Shown here: positions 43,357 to 51,374 of the stretch, one piece after another
Layout: every line of letters begins with the position of its first letter
Numbering within the stretch: position 1 is the first letter of the stretch
Assembly (NCBI GenBank): GCA_903832325.1
Contig: CAILBC010000045.1
Coordinates: forward strand, 62,001 to 126,000
DNA length: 64,000 bases
DNA from: an uncultured Sphingomonadales bacterium
GTDB taxonomy: Bacteria > Pseudomonadota > Alphaproteobacteria > Sphingomonadales > Sphingomonadaceae
Reading direction: 5' to 3'
Made by a program: the position numbers and the translations under genes
Notes under the pieces: generated by a model
The model's database searches: none
Told to the model about the DNA's origin: nothing
What the model saw: only the letters and a program-made list of their open reading frames with translations

Positions 43357-44805
43357 TCAGTAGGCCCCGCGAGCGCTCAGCACGGCCGGAACGGTGCGCG
43401 GGACCAGCATCAGATCCTGCACCAGCGACCGCGAGTTCAGATAGGCAACATCAAGTTCGACCTGCTGTTCGAACGGGATGTCGGCGCGGCCGCTGACCTG
43501 CCAGGTGCAAGTCAGGCCGGGGCGGCCACCCAGACGGGCGCGCTGCGCCGGGCCATAAGCCAGGACTTCCTGGGGCAGCGCCGGGCGCGGGCCGACCACC
43601 GACATGTCACCGGCCGCAATGTTGATCAGCTGGGGCAGTTCGTCCAGCGACAGGCGACGCAGCACCGCACCGACGCGGGTGACGCGCGGGTCGCGCTTCA
43701 TCTTGAAATTGCCATCGCGTTCGGACAGCGCAGCGATCGCGGCCAGGCGGGCTTCGGCATCGATCACCATCGAACGGAATTTCCACATGCGGAACGGTTT
43801 GCCATTGGCGCCGATCCGGGTCTGGCGAAAGAACACCGGGCCACCGTCTTCCAGCTTGATCGCAAGCGCAACGGCGCCAAACAGCAGCGAAAAGACCACC
43901 AGCGCAAAAGTCGCGGCCACGCGGTCGATGCCGTGCTTCATCGTCAGCGACAGGCGCGGGCCGATACTGCGCTGGTCCCAGCCGTTGACCATCGATCGGG
44001 CGATGAACATCGGGTTGCCCAGCACATAGCGCACGAACAGGCGGCGGGGTTCCTGCGCCAGGCGCCACATCCATTCGCAACCGACGGCGCGAAACACCTG
44101 CGGCGCGCGGGGGATCGAACCCGAATAGTAATCGAACAGACCGCCCACGCCCATGGCAACCCGCGCCGTCAGACGATCGCGGACCCGGTCGATCCACTTT
44201 TCCTGCAGCGGCACGCCCATGCCGACCAGCACGATGCCGGCGCCCGAGGCGTTGATTTCGGCGATCATCGCGTCTTCGCGGGCGCGGTCCCAATACCCGT
44301 CGCGGGTGCCGGCAATGACCAGGCCGGGAAAGCGGGCAACCATTGTCGCGGCCGCGGCGGCGGCGATGCCCGGCTTGCCGCCAAGCAGATAGATCGATGC
44401 GCCCTGGGCAGCGGCTTTGCGGCACAGTTCGGGGAACAAGTCGGTGCCGTTCAGATTGTCGCCCAGCGTTTCACCGGCCAGCTTTGCGGCCAGCGACAGG
44501 CCGCTGCCATCGGGCAGCAGGAAATCGGCGCGACGCAGCGCGGCGGCATAGCCCGCATCGGCGCCCAGCATGTTGACGCAGTGGGCGTTGATGAACTGGA
44601 TGGTGCTGCGTTCGCGGCGGCCGACCATCGCGACGATGTCGTGCGCCACTTCGCTGCGCTGACCGGCGATCAGGTCAAGCCCGAACAGGCGGGTGCGGCG
44701 CATGTCGCGCAGCCGGGGCGCGTTGTCGATCGGAGCCTGAACAGCGCGATCAAAATACTGATCATCAAGTCCAAGGGTCTGGACGGAAGAGAAACGCTTG
44801 AGCAT
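43357..44805 (-). CDS. Fusion of WecG/TagA-type (GT26) glycosyltransferase and polyprenyl-phosphate sugar phosphotransferase
   Basis: 482 aa with two enzymes in one chain. Residues about 38-265 are a GT26 domain (FINAHCVNMLGADAGYAAAL, LLPDGSGL, GTDLFPELC, YLLGGKPG, VLVGMGVPLQEKWI). After a membrane helix near 290-312 comes an initiating sugar-phosphate transferase of the WbaP/ExoY type (WKFRSMVIDAE, LRRLSLDELPQLINI, GDMSVVGPRPALP, RPGLTCTWQVSGR). The second domain loads a sugar phosphate on undecaprenyl phosphate; the first would add the second sugar. AGGAG lies 7 bases before the ATG. A sigma-54 promoter precedes it, linking it to the neighbouring regulator. Confidence 0.9.
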   Translation of the reverse strand: MLKRFSSVQTLGLDDQYFDRAVQAPIDNAPRLRDMRRTRLFGLDLIAGQRSEVAHDIVAMVGRRERSTIQFINAHCVNMLGADAGYAAALRRADFLLPDGSGLSLAAKLAGETLGDNLNGTDLFPELCRKAAAQGASIYLLGGKPGIAAAAAATMVARFPGLVIAGTRDGYWDRAREDAMIAEINASGAGIVLVGMGVPLQEKWIDRVRDRLTARVAMGVGGLFDYYSGSIPRAPQVFRAVGCEWMWRLAQEPRRLFVRYVLGNPMFIARSMVNGWDQRSIGPRLSLTMKHGIDRVAATFALVVFSLLFGAVALAIKLEDGGPVFFRQTRIGANGKPFRMWKFRSMVIDAEARLAAIAALSERDGNFKMKRDPRVTRVGAVLRRLSLDELPQLINIAAGDMSVVGPRPALPQEVLAYGPAQRARLGGRPGLTCTWQVSGRADIPFEQQVELDVAYLNSRSLVQDLMLVPRTVPAVLSARGAY

Positions 44806-44838
44806 CGGACAACTCCTGCAATCGGTTGCCAAACCAAG

Positions 44839-44855
44839 TGCAGGTGCCGTGCCAA
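44839..44855 (-). promoter_or_regulatory. Sigma-54 promoter of the fusion glycosyltransferase gene
   Basis: On the minus strand the bases are TTGGCACGGCACCTGCA. Against the consensus YTGGCACGRNNNTTGCW only one position differs (C for T), and the invariant GG and GC are separated by exactly 10 bases. The -12 element lies about 35 bases before the ATG, giving an expected leader of roughly 23 bases. A sigma-54 response regulator is encoded in the same locus. Confidence 0.75.
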
Positions 44856-44907
44856 ATTGAATTATTACGCGTTTTCAGTTCTTTGAAGTTTTCCGTGCTG
44901 AAACATT

Positions 44908-44994
44908 CGCAAATTGCGCCGGTGCAGAATGCAAACCCGTTGCAAAATGCAAAGGGCGCCCGAAGGCGCCCTTGCCGGTCATTGCAAAATGCAA
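44908..44994. repeat. Repeated small palindromes upstream of the sigma-54 promoter
   Basis: TTGCAAAATGCAA occurs at 44940-44952 and 44982-44994, with a degenerate copy at 44922-44934 and the related palindrome CGCAAATTGCG at 44908-44918. They lie about 50-140 bases upstream of the -24 element on the minus strand, the distance usual for enhancer sites of NtrC-type regulators. They are candidate binding sites for the 38528-40204 product. Confidence 0.5.
44952..44973 (-). terminator. Intrinsic terminator of the ATP-grasp gene
   Basis: On the minus strand AAGGGCGCC, loop TTCG, GGCGCCCTT: a perfect 9-bp stem with a stable UUCG tetraloop, followed by TTGCATTTTGC. It lies 45 bases after the ATP-grasp stop. 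It is embedded between two copies of the TTGCAAAATGCAA palindrome. Confidence 0.65.
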
Positions 44995-45017
44995 AGGAGC
45001 CGATTCAGCCCGTTGGG

Positions 45018-46286
45018 TCAGGCAGCAATTGAATCGGCCATGGGTGCTGCCGGGCGCTCATGCTCCGGGCGGTCGCGCATCGCGGCCACAATGTCGGGCT
45101 CATTGATCGGCATGTCGAGATGCCAGCCGCGCGCGAGTGCCTCGCAGTGCCAGGCCGGGTCCAACGCGTTGGGAAACAGCAACGTCTGCGCCGATCCGGT
45201 GGCCAGCACCGGTTCGGCAGGCGCGGCGCCGCCGTGCACGAGATCGGCCAGCAATCCGGCAAAATCCATCCCGACTTGCACGCCCAGATTGAGAATGGCC
45301 ACCGGGCGGGGGTTGCATTCGATCAGCAGCGCGGGTCGGCCATCGTCGGGCAGCATGTAATCAAACGAGACAAGGCCGTGCAGGCCCATCGCGGCAATCA
45401 TTTTCTCCGCGCTGTCGACCATGACCTGATCATGGCACACCTGGACGGCGATGCTGGGCCCATTGGAATTGATCGGCGCCAGTTTTTCGGCACAGACGCC
45501 GGCCACCATCTTGCCATGCCATGCAAGCGCGCAAATCATCGCGGCCTGCCCCGCGATACCGGATTGCAAATCAATATCGGTCTGGACCGGCCACCAGTCA
45601 TGGTCGAGCACGCGGCGGACGACCCCCCGGGCAAAGCCAAAACTGCGGCGGGTCGCGGCGAAAGCAGCCCGCAATGCGGCGGCATCGTTGCACCGCGTTA
45701 CGCCGCGCCCTGCCCAACTGAACGATTCTTTCAGATAGACCGGATAGCCGATCTGTTCTGCCGCCATGACAGCCATCGCGGCGCTGTGCACCGTTACGCT
45801 TTCCGGCACAGGTACACCGACCGAACGGGCAACCGCGAGCGTCTGCGATTTCAGCAAGCTGGCTGCATAAAACGCCGGATCACCAAGCGACGCGGCGATG
45901 GCCGGCGGGATCGGCACCCCGCCGATGCGGCCGCTTTTCCGGTTGGCGAGCGCCTGAATGATCATCACCGACTGCTCGCAGCCCGGCACGACCAGCTTTG
46001 CGCCCGACGCGGCAACCGCCTCGCACAAAGCGCGGCCCAGCGGCGCGAGTGCGCGTCCGGTGGGCATGATATCGCGGCGGACGAGATATCGGCTGGCGGC
46101 AAGCAGGTTGCCCTCCGGGCACAGCGCACCCACACGCAACCCGGCAGCAGCAAACGGTTCGGCCAGCCCCTGGTCAATCGTGCTGCCAAAGCTGCTGACC
46201 GCGCCGATCTGGCTGATCCAGACCCGCCGTGCCGCGCACTGGCAGCGCGATCCTTCGGCAGGCACGCTGCCGCTGGGTGAAGTCAT
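45018..46286 (-). CDS. ATP-grasp family protein
   Basis: Up to 422 aa. After an N-terminal alpha/beta lobe (AAAGLRVGALCPEGNLLAAS), the ATP-grasp region shows YPVYLKESFSWAGRGV (nucleotide-binding lysine and loop), FDYMLPDDGRPALLIECNPRP (acidic metal ligands and ECNPRP) and a C-terminal tail. Such enzymes join a carboxylate to an amine or other nucleophile using ATP; here they may decorate the polysaccharide or make a precursor. The only upstream ATG (46286) gives about 38 first residues that lie antisense to a flippase remnant, so the native start is doubtful and the true N-terminus may be damaged. Convergent in orientation with nothing; divergent from the flippase remnant. Confidence 0.7.
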   Translation of the reverse strand: MTSPSGSVPAEGSRCQCAARRVWISQIGAVSSFGSTIDQGLAEPFAAAGLRVGALCPEGNLLAASRYLVRRDIMPTGRALAPLGRALCEAVAASGAKLVVPGCEQSVMIIQALANRKSGRIGGVPIPPAIAASLGDPAFYAASLLKSQTLAVARSVGVPVPESVTVHSAAMAVMAAEQIGYPVYLKESFSWAGRGVTRCNDAAALRAAFAATRRSFGFARGVVRRVLDHDWWPVQTDIDLQSGIAGQAAMICALAWHGKMVAGVCAEKLAPINSNGPSIAVQVCHDQVMVDSAEKMIAAMGLHGLVSFDYMLPDDGRPALLIECNPRPVAILNLGVQVGMDFAGLLADLVHGGAAPAEPVLATGSAQTLLFPNALDPAWHCEALARGWHLDMPINEPDIVAAMRDRPEHERPAAPMADSIAA

Positions 46287-46926
46287 GCGCTATGCCGGGT
46301 CGGTGCTGCTGGCCGACGGCCTGACCGCGGTGCGCACCCAGGGGGACAACCTGATCATTGCCGCAGCGCTCGGCACGACGGCGCTGGGCACGTATTTCTT
46401 TGCCTTCAACGCCGGCATCGGCATCCTGTCATCGCTGGTCGGGGCATTTGGATCGGTGATTTTCCCGATGTTCTGCGGCGCCCCGGCCGGGGCGCCGCGC
46501 GTGGCGGTGCTGCGCCGGGTGGCGGTGGGCGGGGCAATCGTGTTCGTTCCGCTGATCGCGCTGCAGGCGCTGGGCGCGCCGTGGTACATGCCGATCGTGT
46601 TTGGCGCGCACTGGGCCTTTGCCGCGCCCTATATCGCGGTGATGTGCCTGGCCGGGGTGCCGCTGATCATCACCCAGATCACCACCAGCTGGCTGCGCGC
46701 CGAAGGGCGGGTTTCGACCGATGCGATGTTCAGCGCGATCACCTGCGTTCTGGCGCTGGGCGGCCTGTCGATCGGCGTGCAAAGCGGCCGCATCGGGCTG
46801 GCGATTGCCGGGCTGGTCTGTGGCCAGACGATTGCAGCCGTATGGTTTGCGCTGCGCGTGCTGATCCCCGCGCTCGATCTGCGGCGCAAGGCGGCGGCGC
46901 TTCTGGTGGTGATCGATCATGGCTGA
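46177..46926 (+). pseudogene. Truncated polysaccharide flippase (Wzx-like), C-terminal half
   Basis: Flippase-like sequence begins about 46177 (LPKLLTAPIWLIQTRR) and runs to the stop at 46926. Membrane segments are recognisable (YFFAFNAGIGILSSLVGAFG, VFVPLIALQALGAPWYMPIVF, FSAITCVLALGGLSIGVQ). About 250 residues remain of the usual 450-500; the first half is missing and its place is taken by the opposing ATP-grasp gene. An ATG at 46285 could give a 213-aa product. It is overlapped at its end by the next glycosyltransferase start. Alternatively it is a functional partial protein, but a half-flippase is unlikely to transport. Confidence 0.65.
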
Positions 46927-47881
46927 CCACCCCGCCACATTGCGCCCCCTGCCCGGCCCGGCCATGGCCGTGGTCATGCCGGTCTACAACGCCGCAGCAA
47001 CGCTGGCAGCGACCATCGCCAGCGTCGCCGCGCAGGACTGCGCCGATTTCGAGCTGATCGCGATCGATGACGGGTCACGCGATGACAGCCTGGCCCTGCT
47101 CCACCGGCTGGCCGCCGATGATCCGCGCATCCGCGTGCTGGCACGCGCCAATGGCGGGGTTTCGTCGGCGCGCAATCTGGGGGTGGCGGCCGCCACGGCG
47201 CCGCTGATCGCGTTTCTGGATGCCGACGATTTGTGGGACCCGGGCAAGCTGTCGGCGCATCTGGCGCTGCATCGCGCCCGGCCGGCGCTGGTTGCCAGCT
47301 ATGCCCGGATCGCGTTCATCGCTGCCGATGCCACCGCCATCGCCGGCGCGCGCACGCATTCGTCACTGGCGCCCGATCCGCTGGGCCTGCTGGCGGTACT
47401 GGGGGAAAATCCCGTTTGCACCGCATCCAATTTCGTGGTGCGGCGCGATGCCTTTGTGGCTTGCGGCGGCTTTGACGAACAGTTGGGCTTTGCCGAAGAT
47501 CAGGAAGTGGTCGCCCGGTTGATCGCCCGGGGCGGGATGATCGCCGGCATCGATGCGGTGCTGACCGGTTACCGGCTGAGCGTGATGGGCCTGTCGATGG
47601 ACCTTGACCGGATGCATCATGGCTGGCGCGAAGTCGTGGCGCGCCACTTGCCCGATCCGCGCGCGCGCGCCCGGCTTGAGGCGCTCTATTACCGCTATCT
47701 CGCGCGGCGCGCCTTGCGCTCGGGCGGACGCCCCGGGCTGGCGCTGCGCTATGTCGTGCAGGGCCTGCGCAGCGATGCGCGCGGTTTTCTTGAACAACCC
47801 CGACGCAGCCTGGCGACAATCGCCGCGGCGCTGGTGGCCCCGTTATTGCCGACAACGCTGCGTCTGCGGCTGTTTGCCTGA
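46919..47881 (+). CDS. Family 2 glycosyltransferase
   Basis: 320 aa. GT-A fold with MAVVMPVYNAAATLAATIAS at residues 16-35, nucleotide-binding ELIAIDDGSRDD near 45-56 and the metal motif FLDADDLWDPGKL near 98-110. A C-terminal helical and basic region (ARARLEALYYRYLARRAL) probably lies on the membrane. Overlaps the flippase remnant by 8 bases. Adds a sugar to the polysaccharide repeat unit; donor and acceptor cannot be read. Confidence 0.88.
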   Translation: MADHPATLRPLPGPAMAVVMPVYNAAATLAATIASVAAQDCADFELIAIDDGSRDDSLALLHRLAADDPRIRVLARANGGVSSARNLGVAAATAPLIAFLDADDLWDPGKLSAHLALHRARPALVASYARIAFIAADATAIAGARTHSSLAPDPLGLLAVLGENPVCTASNFVVRRDAFVACGGFDEQLGFAEDQEVVARLIARGGMIAGIDAVLTGYRLSVMGLSMDLDRMHHGWREVVARHLPDPRARARLEALYYRYLARRALRSGGRPGLALRYVVQGLRSDARGFLEQPRRSLATIAAALVAPLLPTTLRLRLFA

Positions 47882-47917
47882 GTTTTCGTGTGGTTCCGGC
47901 GTTCGCGCCGGGTGTGC

Positions 47918-47964
47918 CCAATATCGTTGAAAGCCAATATCGTTGAAAGCCAATCTGGTGAAAG
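47918..47964. repeat. 16-bp tandem repeat supplying a ribosome-binding site
   Basis: CCAATATCGTTGAAAG is present twice without change (47918-47933, 47934-47949). A third, altered copy (47950-47964, CCAATCTGGTGAAAG) runs into GATT and supplies the AAAGGA sequence before the next ATG at 47974. The 92-base gap contains nothing else. Confidence 0.88.
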
Positions 47965-47973
47965 GATTCCATC

Positions 47974-48966
47974 ATGACCAGCCCCCGCGTTTCCGTGGTG
48001 ATGCCGGTGTACAATGTCGAAACCTATGTCGCCGAAGCGATCGATTCGGTGCTGGCGCAAGGTTTCCGCGATTTCGAGCTGATCATCGTCGATGATGGCG
48101 GCAGCGACGGATCGATGGCGATCTGCCGCGGCTATGCCGATCCGCGCATTCGCATTGTCACCCAGGCCAATCGCGGGCTGGCCGGCGCGCGCAACACCGG
48201 GATTGCCCATTCGCGCGGCGACTATGTCGCCCTGCTCGATTCCGATGACCGCTGGCTGCCCGAAAAGCTGGCGCTCCATGTCATCCACCTCGACAATGCA
48301 CCGGCCATCGGGGTCAGCTATGCCCCGTCGCGGTTTATCGACGAAGCCGGCCAGTCGATGCGGATCGTGCAGCGTCCAAAACTGGCCGGGGTCACCCCGC
48401 GCGACATTTTCTGCCGCAATCCGGTGGGCAACGGGTCAGCGCCGGTGTTGCGCCGCAGCGCGCTTGATACGGTGATCTTTCCCCACCCGGATGAGCCGTC
48501 GCGGATGTGCTGGTTCGACGAATCGCTGCGCCAGTCGGAAGATATCGAAATGTGGCTGCGCCTGGCGCTGGTTGGCAAAGTCGCCTTTGAAGGCATTGCA
48601 CCGGTGCTGACCGAATATCGCGTCGGCAGCGGCGGGCTTTCGGCGCAGATCCCGCGCCAGTTTGAAACCTGGCGTGGCGTGGCGGACCGCGTGGCGGGCT
48701 ATGCCCCCGCGTTTGCCGCCGCGAATGTCGCGCGCGCCCGCGCCTATCAATTGCGTTACCTGGCGCGCCGCGCGATTCAGCTGGGCGACGGGGCGATGGC
48801 GCTGACGCTGTTGCGCCAGGCCGCCGCCAGCAACATGCGCGCGCTGGTTGAAGAACCGGTCAAATCGTTGACCACGCTGGGCGCCGCGCTGGTTGGCAAA
48901 GCCCTTGGCCGGCAACGGTTTGCCCGGCTTGCGGGCCGCGCCGCCGGCGGCAGGCTGGTTGCCTGA
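47974..48966 (+). CDS. Family 2 glycosyltransferase
   Basis: 330 aa. The GT-A domain shows VSVVMPVYNVETYVAEAIDS (7-26), ELIIVDDGGSDGS (40-52), AGARNTGIAHSRGDYVALLDSDD-type run ending in DSDDRWLPEKL (near 95), and EDIEMWLRLALVG near 190. The C-terminal region is helical and basic, similar to that of the upstream enzyme (46919-47881), suggesting paralogues. AAAGGA is 7 bases before the ATG. A tandem repeat forms its leader. Confidence 0.9.
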   Translation: MTSPRVSVVMPVYNVETYVAEAIDSVLAQGFRDFELIIVDDGGSDGSMAICRGYADPRIRIVTQANRGLAGARNTGIAHSRGDYVALLDSDDRWLPEKLALHVIHLDNAPAIGVSYAPSRFIDEAGQSMRIVQRPKLAGVTPRDIFCRNPVGNGSAPVLRRSALDTVIFPHPDEPSRMCWFDESLRQSEDIEMWLRLALVGKVAFEGIAPVLTEYRVGSGGLSAQIPRQFETWRGVADRVAGYAPAFAAANVARARAYQLRYLARRAIQLGDGAMALTLLRQAAASNMRALVEEPVKSLTTLGAALVGKALGRQRFARLAGRAAGGRLVA

Positions 48967-48968
48967 TC

Positions 48969-50054
48969 ATGCCGGCCGCCGGGCAAGGCCCGCACCCCGT
49001 CAAGATGCGTATCGTCAATCTGCTTGATGATGTTTCGCTGGGCGGGGTGACGCGCGCGCTGGGGGTATTTGCCACGCCGACGCTGCAGGCCGTTGCCGAA
49101 AGCCGCACCGTTGCCGTGGCGCCGGGCGGCATCATGCCGCCGCGCGATGCGGCCGATGTGTTCATCATCCATTTCACGGTCAGCTGGAAACGGCTGCTGT
49201 TTCTGATGCTGTTGCGCCTGACGCACCGGCAGGCGCGCATCATTCTGGTCGAACACAGCTATACCCGCGCGTTCGAGGCGCAATTTGTGCGGCATCGCGG
49301 GCGGTTTCGCCTGATGCTGCGGATGGCGGCGCGGCTGGTCGATGCCGTGGTCTGCGTCAGCCACGCCCAGGCGCGCTGGCTGGGCGATGCCGCCGCGATT
49401 GCACCGGACCGGATTGCCGTAATCCATCCTTATGTGGCCAATCCGGGCCTCGTGACGGTGCCCCTGCCCCAACCCGATCCGGGCCGGCCCTTGCGCATCG
49501 GCGCCTATGGGCGGTTCTGCCTGCAAAAGGGTTTTGATGTGGTGGTGCGCGGGTTTCACGCCGGCCATTTTGGCGATGCGCAGCTCATTCTGGGCGGGTT
49601 TGGTGAAGACGAGGCGCAATTGCGCGCGCTGGCCGATGGATCGCCGCAGATCCATTTTACCGGCAAAGTGGATGATGTGGCGGCATTCCTTGCCGGGGTC
49701 GACGTGGTGGCGATCCCGTCGCGGTGGGAAGCCTATGGCATGGTTGCCAATGAAGCACGCGAAGCGGGCCGCCCGATCCTTGTCGCGCCGTGCGACGGCC
49801 TGCCCGAACAGACTGCCGGTGCTGGCGGCACGCAGGCCCGGCCCGCCGGGCTGGTGGTGGATTTCGCCGATCCCGCCGCCATCGCCGGCGCGCTCGCCCG
49901 GCTGACCCCGCCGGCGCTGGTTGCCATGGGCCAGGCCGGGCGCGCCTCCACCGCCGATTGCGGCCCGGCGCGCGAACGGCAGTGGGCGGCGCTTATCAGC
50001 CGGCTGGGATCAGCCGGCCGGGATCAGCGGGTCGGGAACGGCGCCGCCCGATAG
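48969..50054 (+). CDS. Family 4 glycosyltransferase (GT-B)
   Basis: 361 aa, or 349 from the in-frame ATG at 49005 that begins MRIVNLLDDVSLGGVTR, the natural domain start. The C-terminal Rossmann lobe has YGRFCLQKGFDVVVRGF, then the E-x7-E donor-binding pattern in SRWEAYGMVANEAREAG near residue 265. Expected to be a retaining glycosyltransferase acting on the lipid-linked repeat unit. The last gene of the polysaccharide cluster; it follows the previous stop by two bases and ends 5 bases before the convergent DUF1330 gene. Confidence 0.88.
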   Translation: MPAAGQGPHPVKMRIVNLLDDVSLGGVTRALGVFATPTLQAVAESRTVAVAPGGIMPPRDAADVFIIHFTVSWKRLLFLMLLRLTHRQARIILVEHSYTRAFEAQFVRHRGRFRLMLRMAARLVDAVVCVSHAQARWLGDAAAIAPDRIAVIHPYVANPGLVTVPLPQPDPGRPLRIGAYGRFCLQKGFDVVVRGFHAGHFGDAQLILGGFGEDEAQLRALADGSPQIHFTGKVDDVAAFLAGVDVVAIPSRWEAYGMVANEAREAGRPILVAPCDGLPEQTAGAGGTQARPAGLVVDFADPAAIAGALARLTPPALVAMGQAGRASTADCGPARERQWAALISRLGSAGRDQRVGNGAAR

Positions 50055-50058
50055 CCGG

Positions 50059-50349
50059 TCAGGCCATGCCTTCAACCACCATGACCCGGTAATCTGCGCC
50101 CAGATTGCGGAATTTGCGCGCGTTGGTGTAATCGGGGCTTTCGTACCAGGCCATGGCTGCCGCCTTGTCGGCAAAGCGGATCACCACCACGCCATCGGCT
50201 TCGGCGCCTTCCAGCGTTTCGACAGCGCCATAGAACACCAGCGGCTCCAGCGGATGGCCCGCGGTGGAGGCCTGCGCAAGCGCGCCATATTCGGCCATCG
50301 CCGCTTCGTCACGCAGGCGGTCGCGAATGAAGATCAGATAGGCAGACAT
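50059..50349 (-). CDS. DUF1330 family protein
   Basis: 96 aa from the ATG beginning MSAYLIFIRDRLRD. Ferredoxin-like dimeric alpha/beta-barrel features: GAVETLEGAEADGVVVIRF, AMAWYESPDYTNARKFR and DYRVMVVEG, all typical of DUF1330. Function unknown; such small barrels often bind small molecules. It is divergent from the hydrolase with 103 bases between them. Confidence 0.82.
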   Translation of the reverse strand: MSAYLIFIRDRLRDEAAMAEYGALAQASTAGHPLEPLVFYGAVETLEGAEADGVVVIRFADKAAAMAWYESPDYTNARKFRNLGADYRVMVVEGMA

Positions 50350-50452
50350 CTCTCGATTTATCCTTATGATTGGCAAGGTCGGGCGATCATGGCGCGACAA
50401 ATGTGCCTTGTCGATGGCCGATGACGCCCGAACGACCTGACCGGAGAATGCC

Positions 50453-51364
50453 ATGCCACCGACCTGGACCCCCGACCCTGCCAGCGGCATCGCCATCGAA
50501 ATGGTCGCTGCCGGGGGCCACACCTTTGAAGTGGCCACCGCGGGCAGTGGCGACCATCTGGCGCTGTGCCTTCACGGTTTTCCCGAACTGCATTATTCGT
50601 GGCGGCACCAGATCCCGCTGCTGGCCGGCATGGGCTATCGCGTGTGGGCACCGAATTTGCGCGGCTATGGCGCGTCATATCGGCCGGAAGGGATCGAACC
50701 CTATCGCGTGGGGCATCTGGTGGACGATGTGGCGGCGCTGGTCGATGCCAGCGGGGCGCAGCGGCTGACGCTGATCGCGCATGATTGGGGTGGCGCGCTG
50801 GCGTGGTATTTCGCGATCCGCAAAGTGCGCCCGCTTGACCGGCTGGTGGTGATGAACCTGCCCCACCCCGCCTGCCTGCAGGCCGCGCTGCGCCATTGGC
50901 CGCAACGCCGGCGCAGCTGGTACATGGCGTTTTTCCAGCTGCCTTGGCTGCCCGAACGGATGCTGCTGCGCGGCGGTGCCACCGGCATTCGCGGCGCATT
51001 TCGCGGCATGGCGGTGGACAAGACCCGCTTTCCCGACGCCGTGCTCGATGTCTATGCCCGCGCCGCGCTGGCGCCGGGGGCGCTGACCGCAATGATCAAC
51101 TGGTACCGCGCCGCATTCCGCCACCGTGCAGACATGGACCATGGCGATGGCGAGGTTGCCGTGCCCACGTTGCAGATCTGGGGCGAGGCGGATACCGCGC
51201 TGGGCCTGGAAACGCTCGACGGCACCGACGCCTATGTGCCGCACCTGACTCAGCGGCGCCTGCCGGGTGTTTCGCACTGGGTGCAGCAGGAAGCGCCCGA
51301 GGCGGTCAACGCGATCCTGGCCGAATGGCTGCCCCGGGCGGACCGCACCGATCCGCCCGCGTGA
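50453..51364 (+). CDS. Alpha/beta hydrolase, epoxide-hydrolase-like
   Basis: 303 aa. Oxyanion-hole motif LCLHGFPELHYSWRHQ near 37-52, nucleophile elbow AHDWGGALAW with the aspartate near residue 108, and the catalytic histidine in GVSHWVQQEAP near residue 278. The HGFP and HDWGG combination points to soluble epoxide hydrolases or haloalkane dehalogenases; the cap region lacks any obvious halide-binding tryptophan pair. The ATG has GGAG upstream (gaccggagaatgcc). Substrate unknown. Confidence 0.88.
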   Translation: MPPTWTPDPASGIAIEMVAAGGHTFEVATAGSGDHLALCLHGFPELHYSWRHQIPLLAGMGYRVWAPNLRGYGASYRPEGIEPYRVGHLVDDVAALVDASGAQRLTLIAHDWGGALAWYFAIRKVRPLDRLVVMNLPHPACLQAALRHWPQRRRSWYMAFFQLPWLPERMLLRGGATGIRGAFRGMAVDKTRFPDAVLDVYARAALAPGALTAMINWYRAAFRHRADMDHGDGEVAVPTLQIWGEADTALGLETLDGTDAYVPHLTQRRLPGVSHWVQQEAPEAVNAILAEWLPRADRTDPPA

Positions 51365-51374
51365 CGCATCGCGC

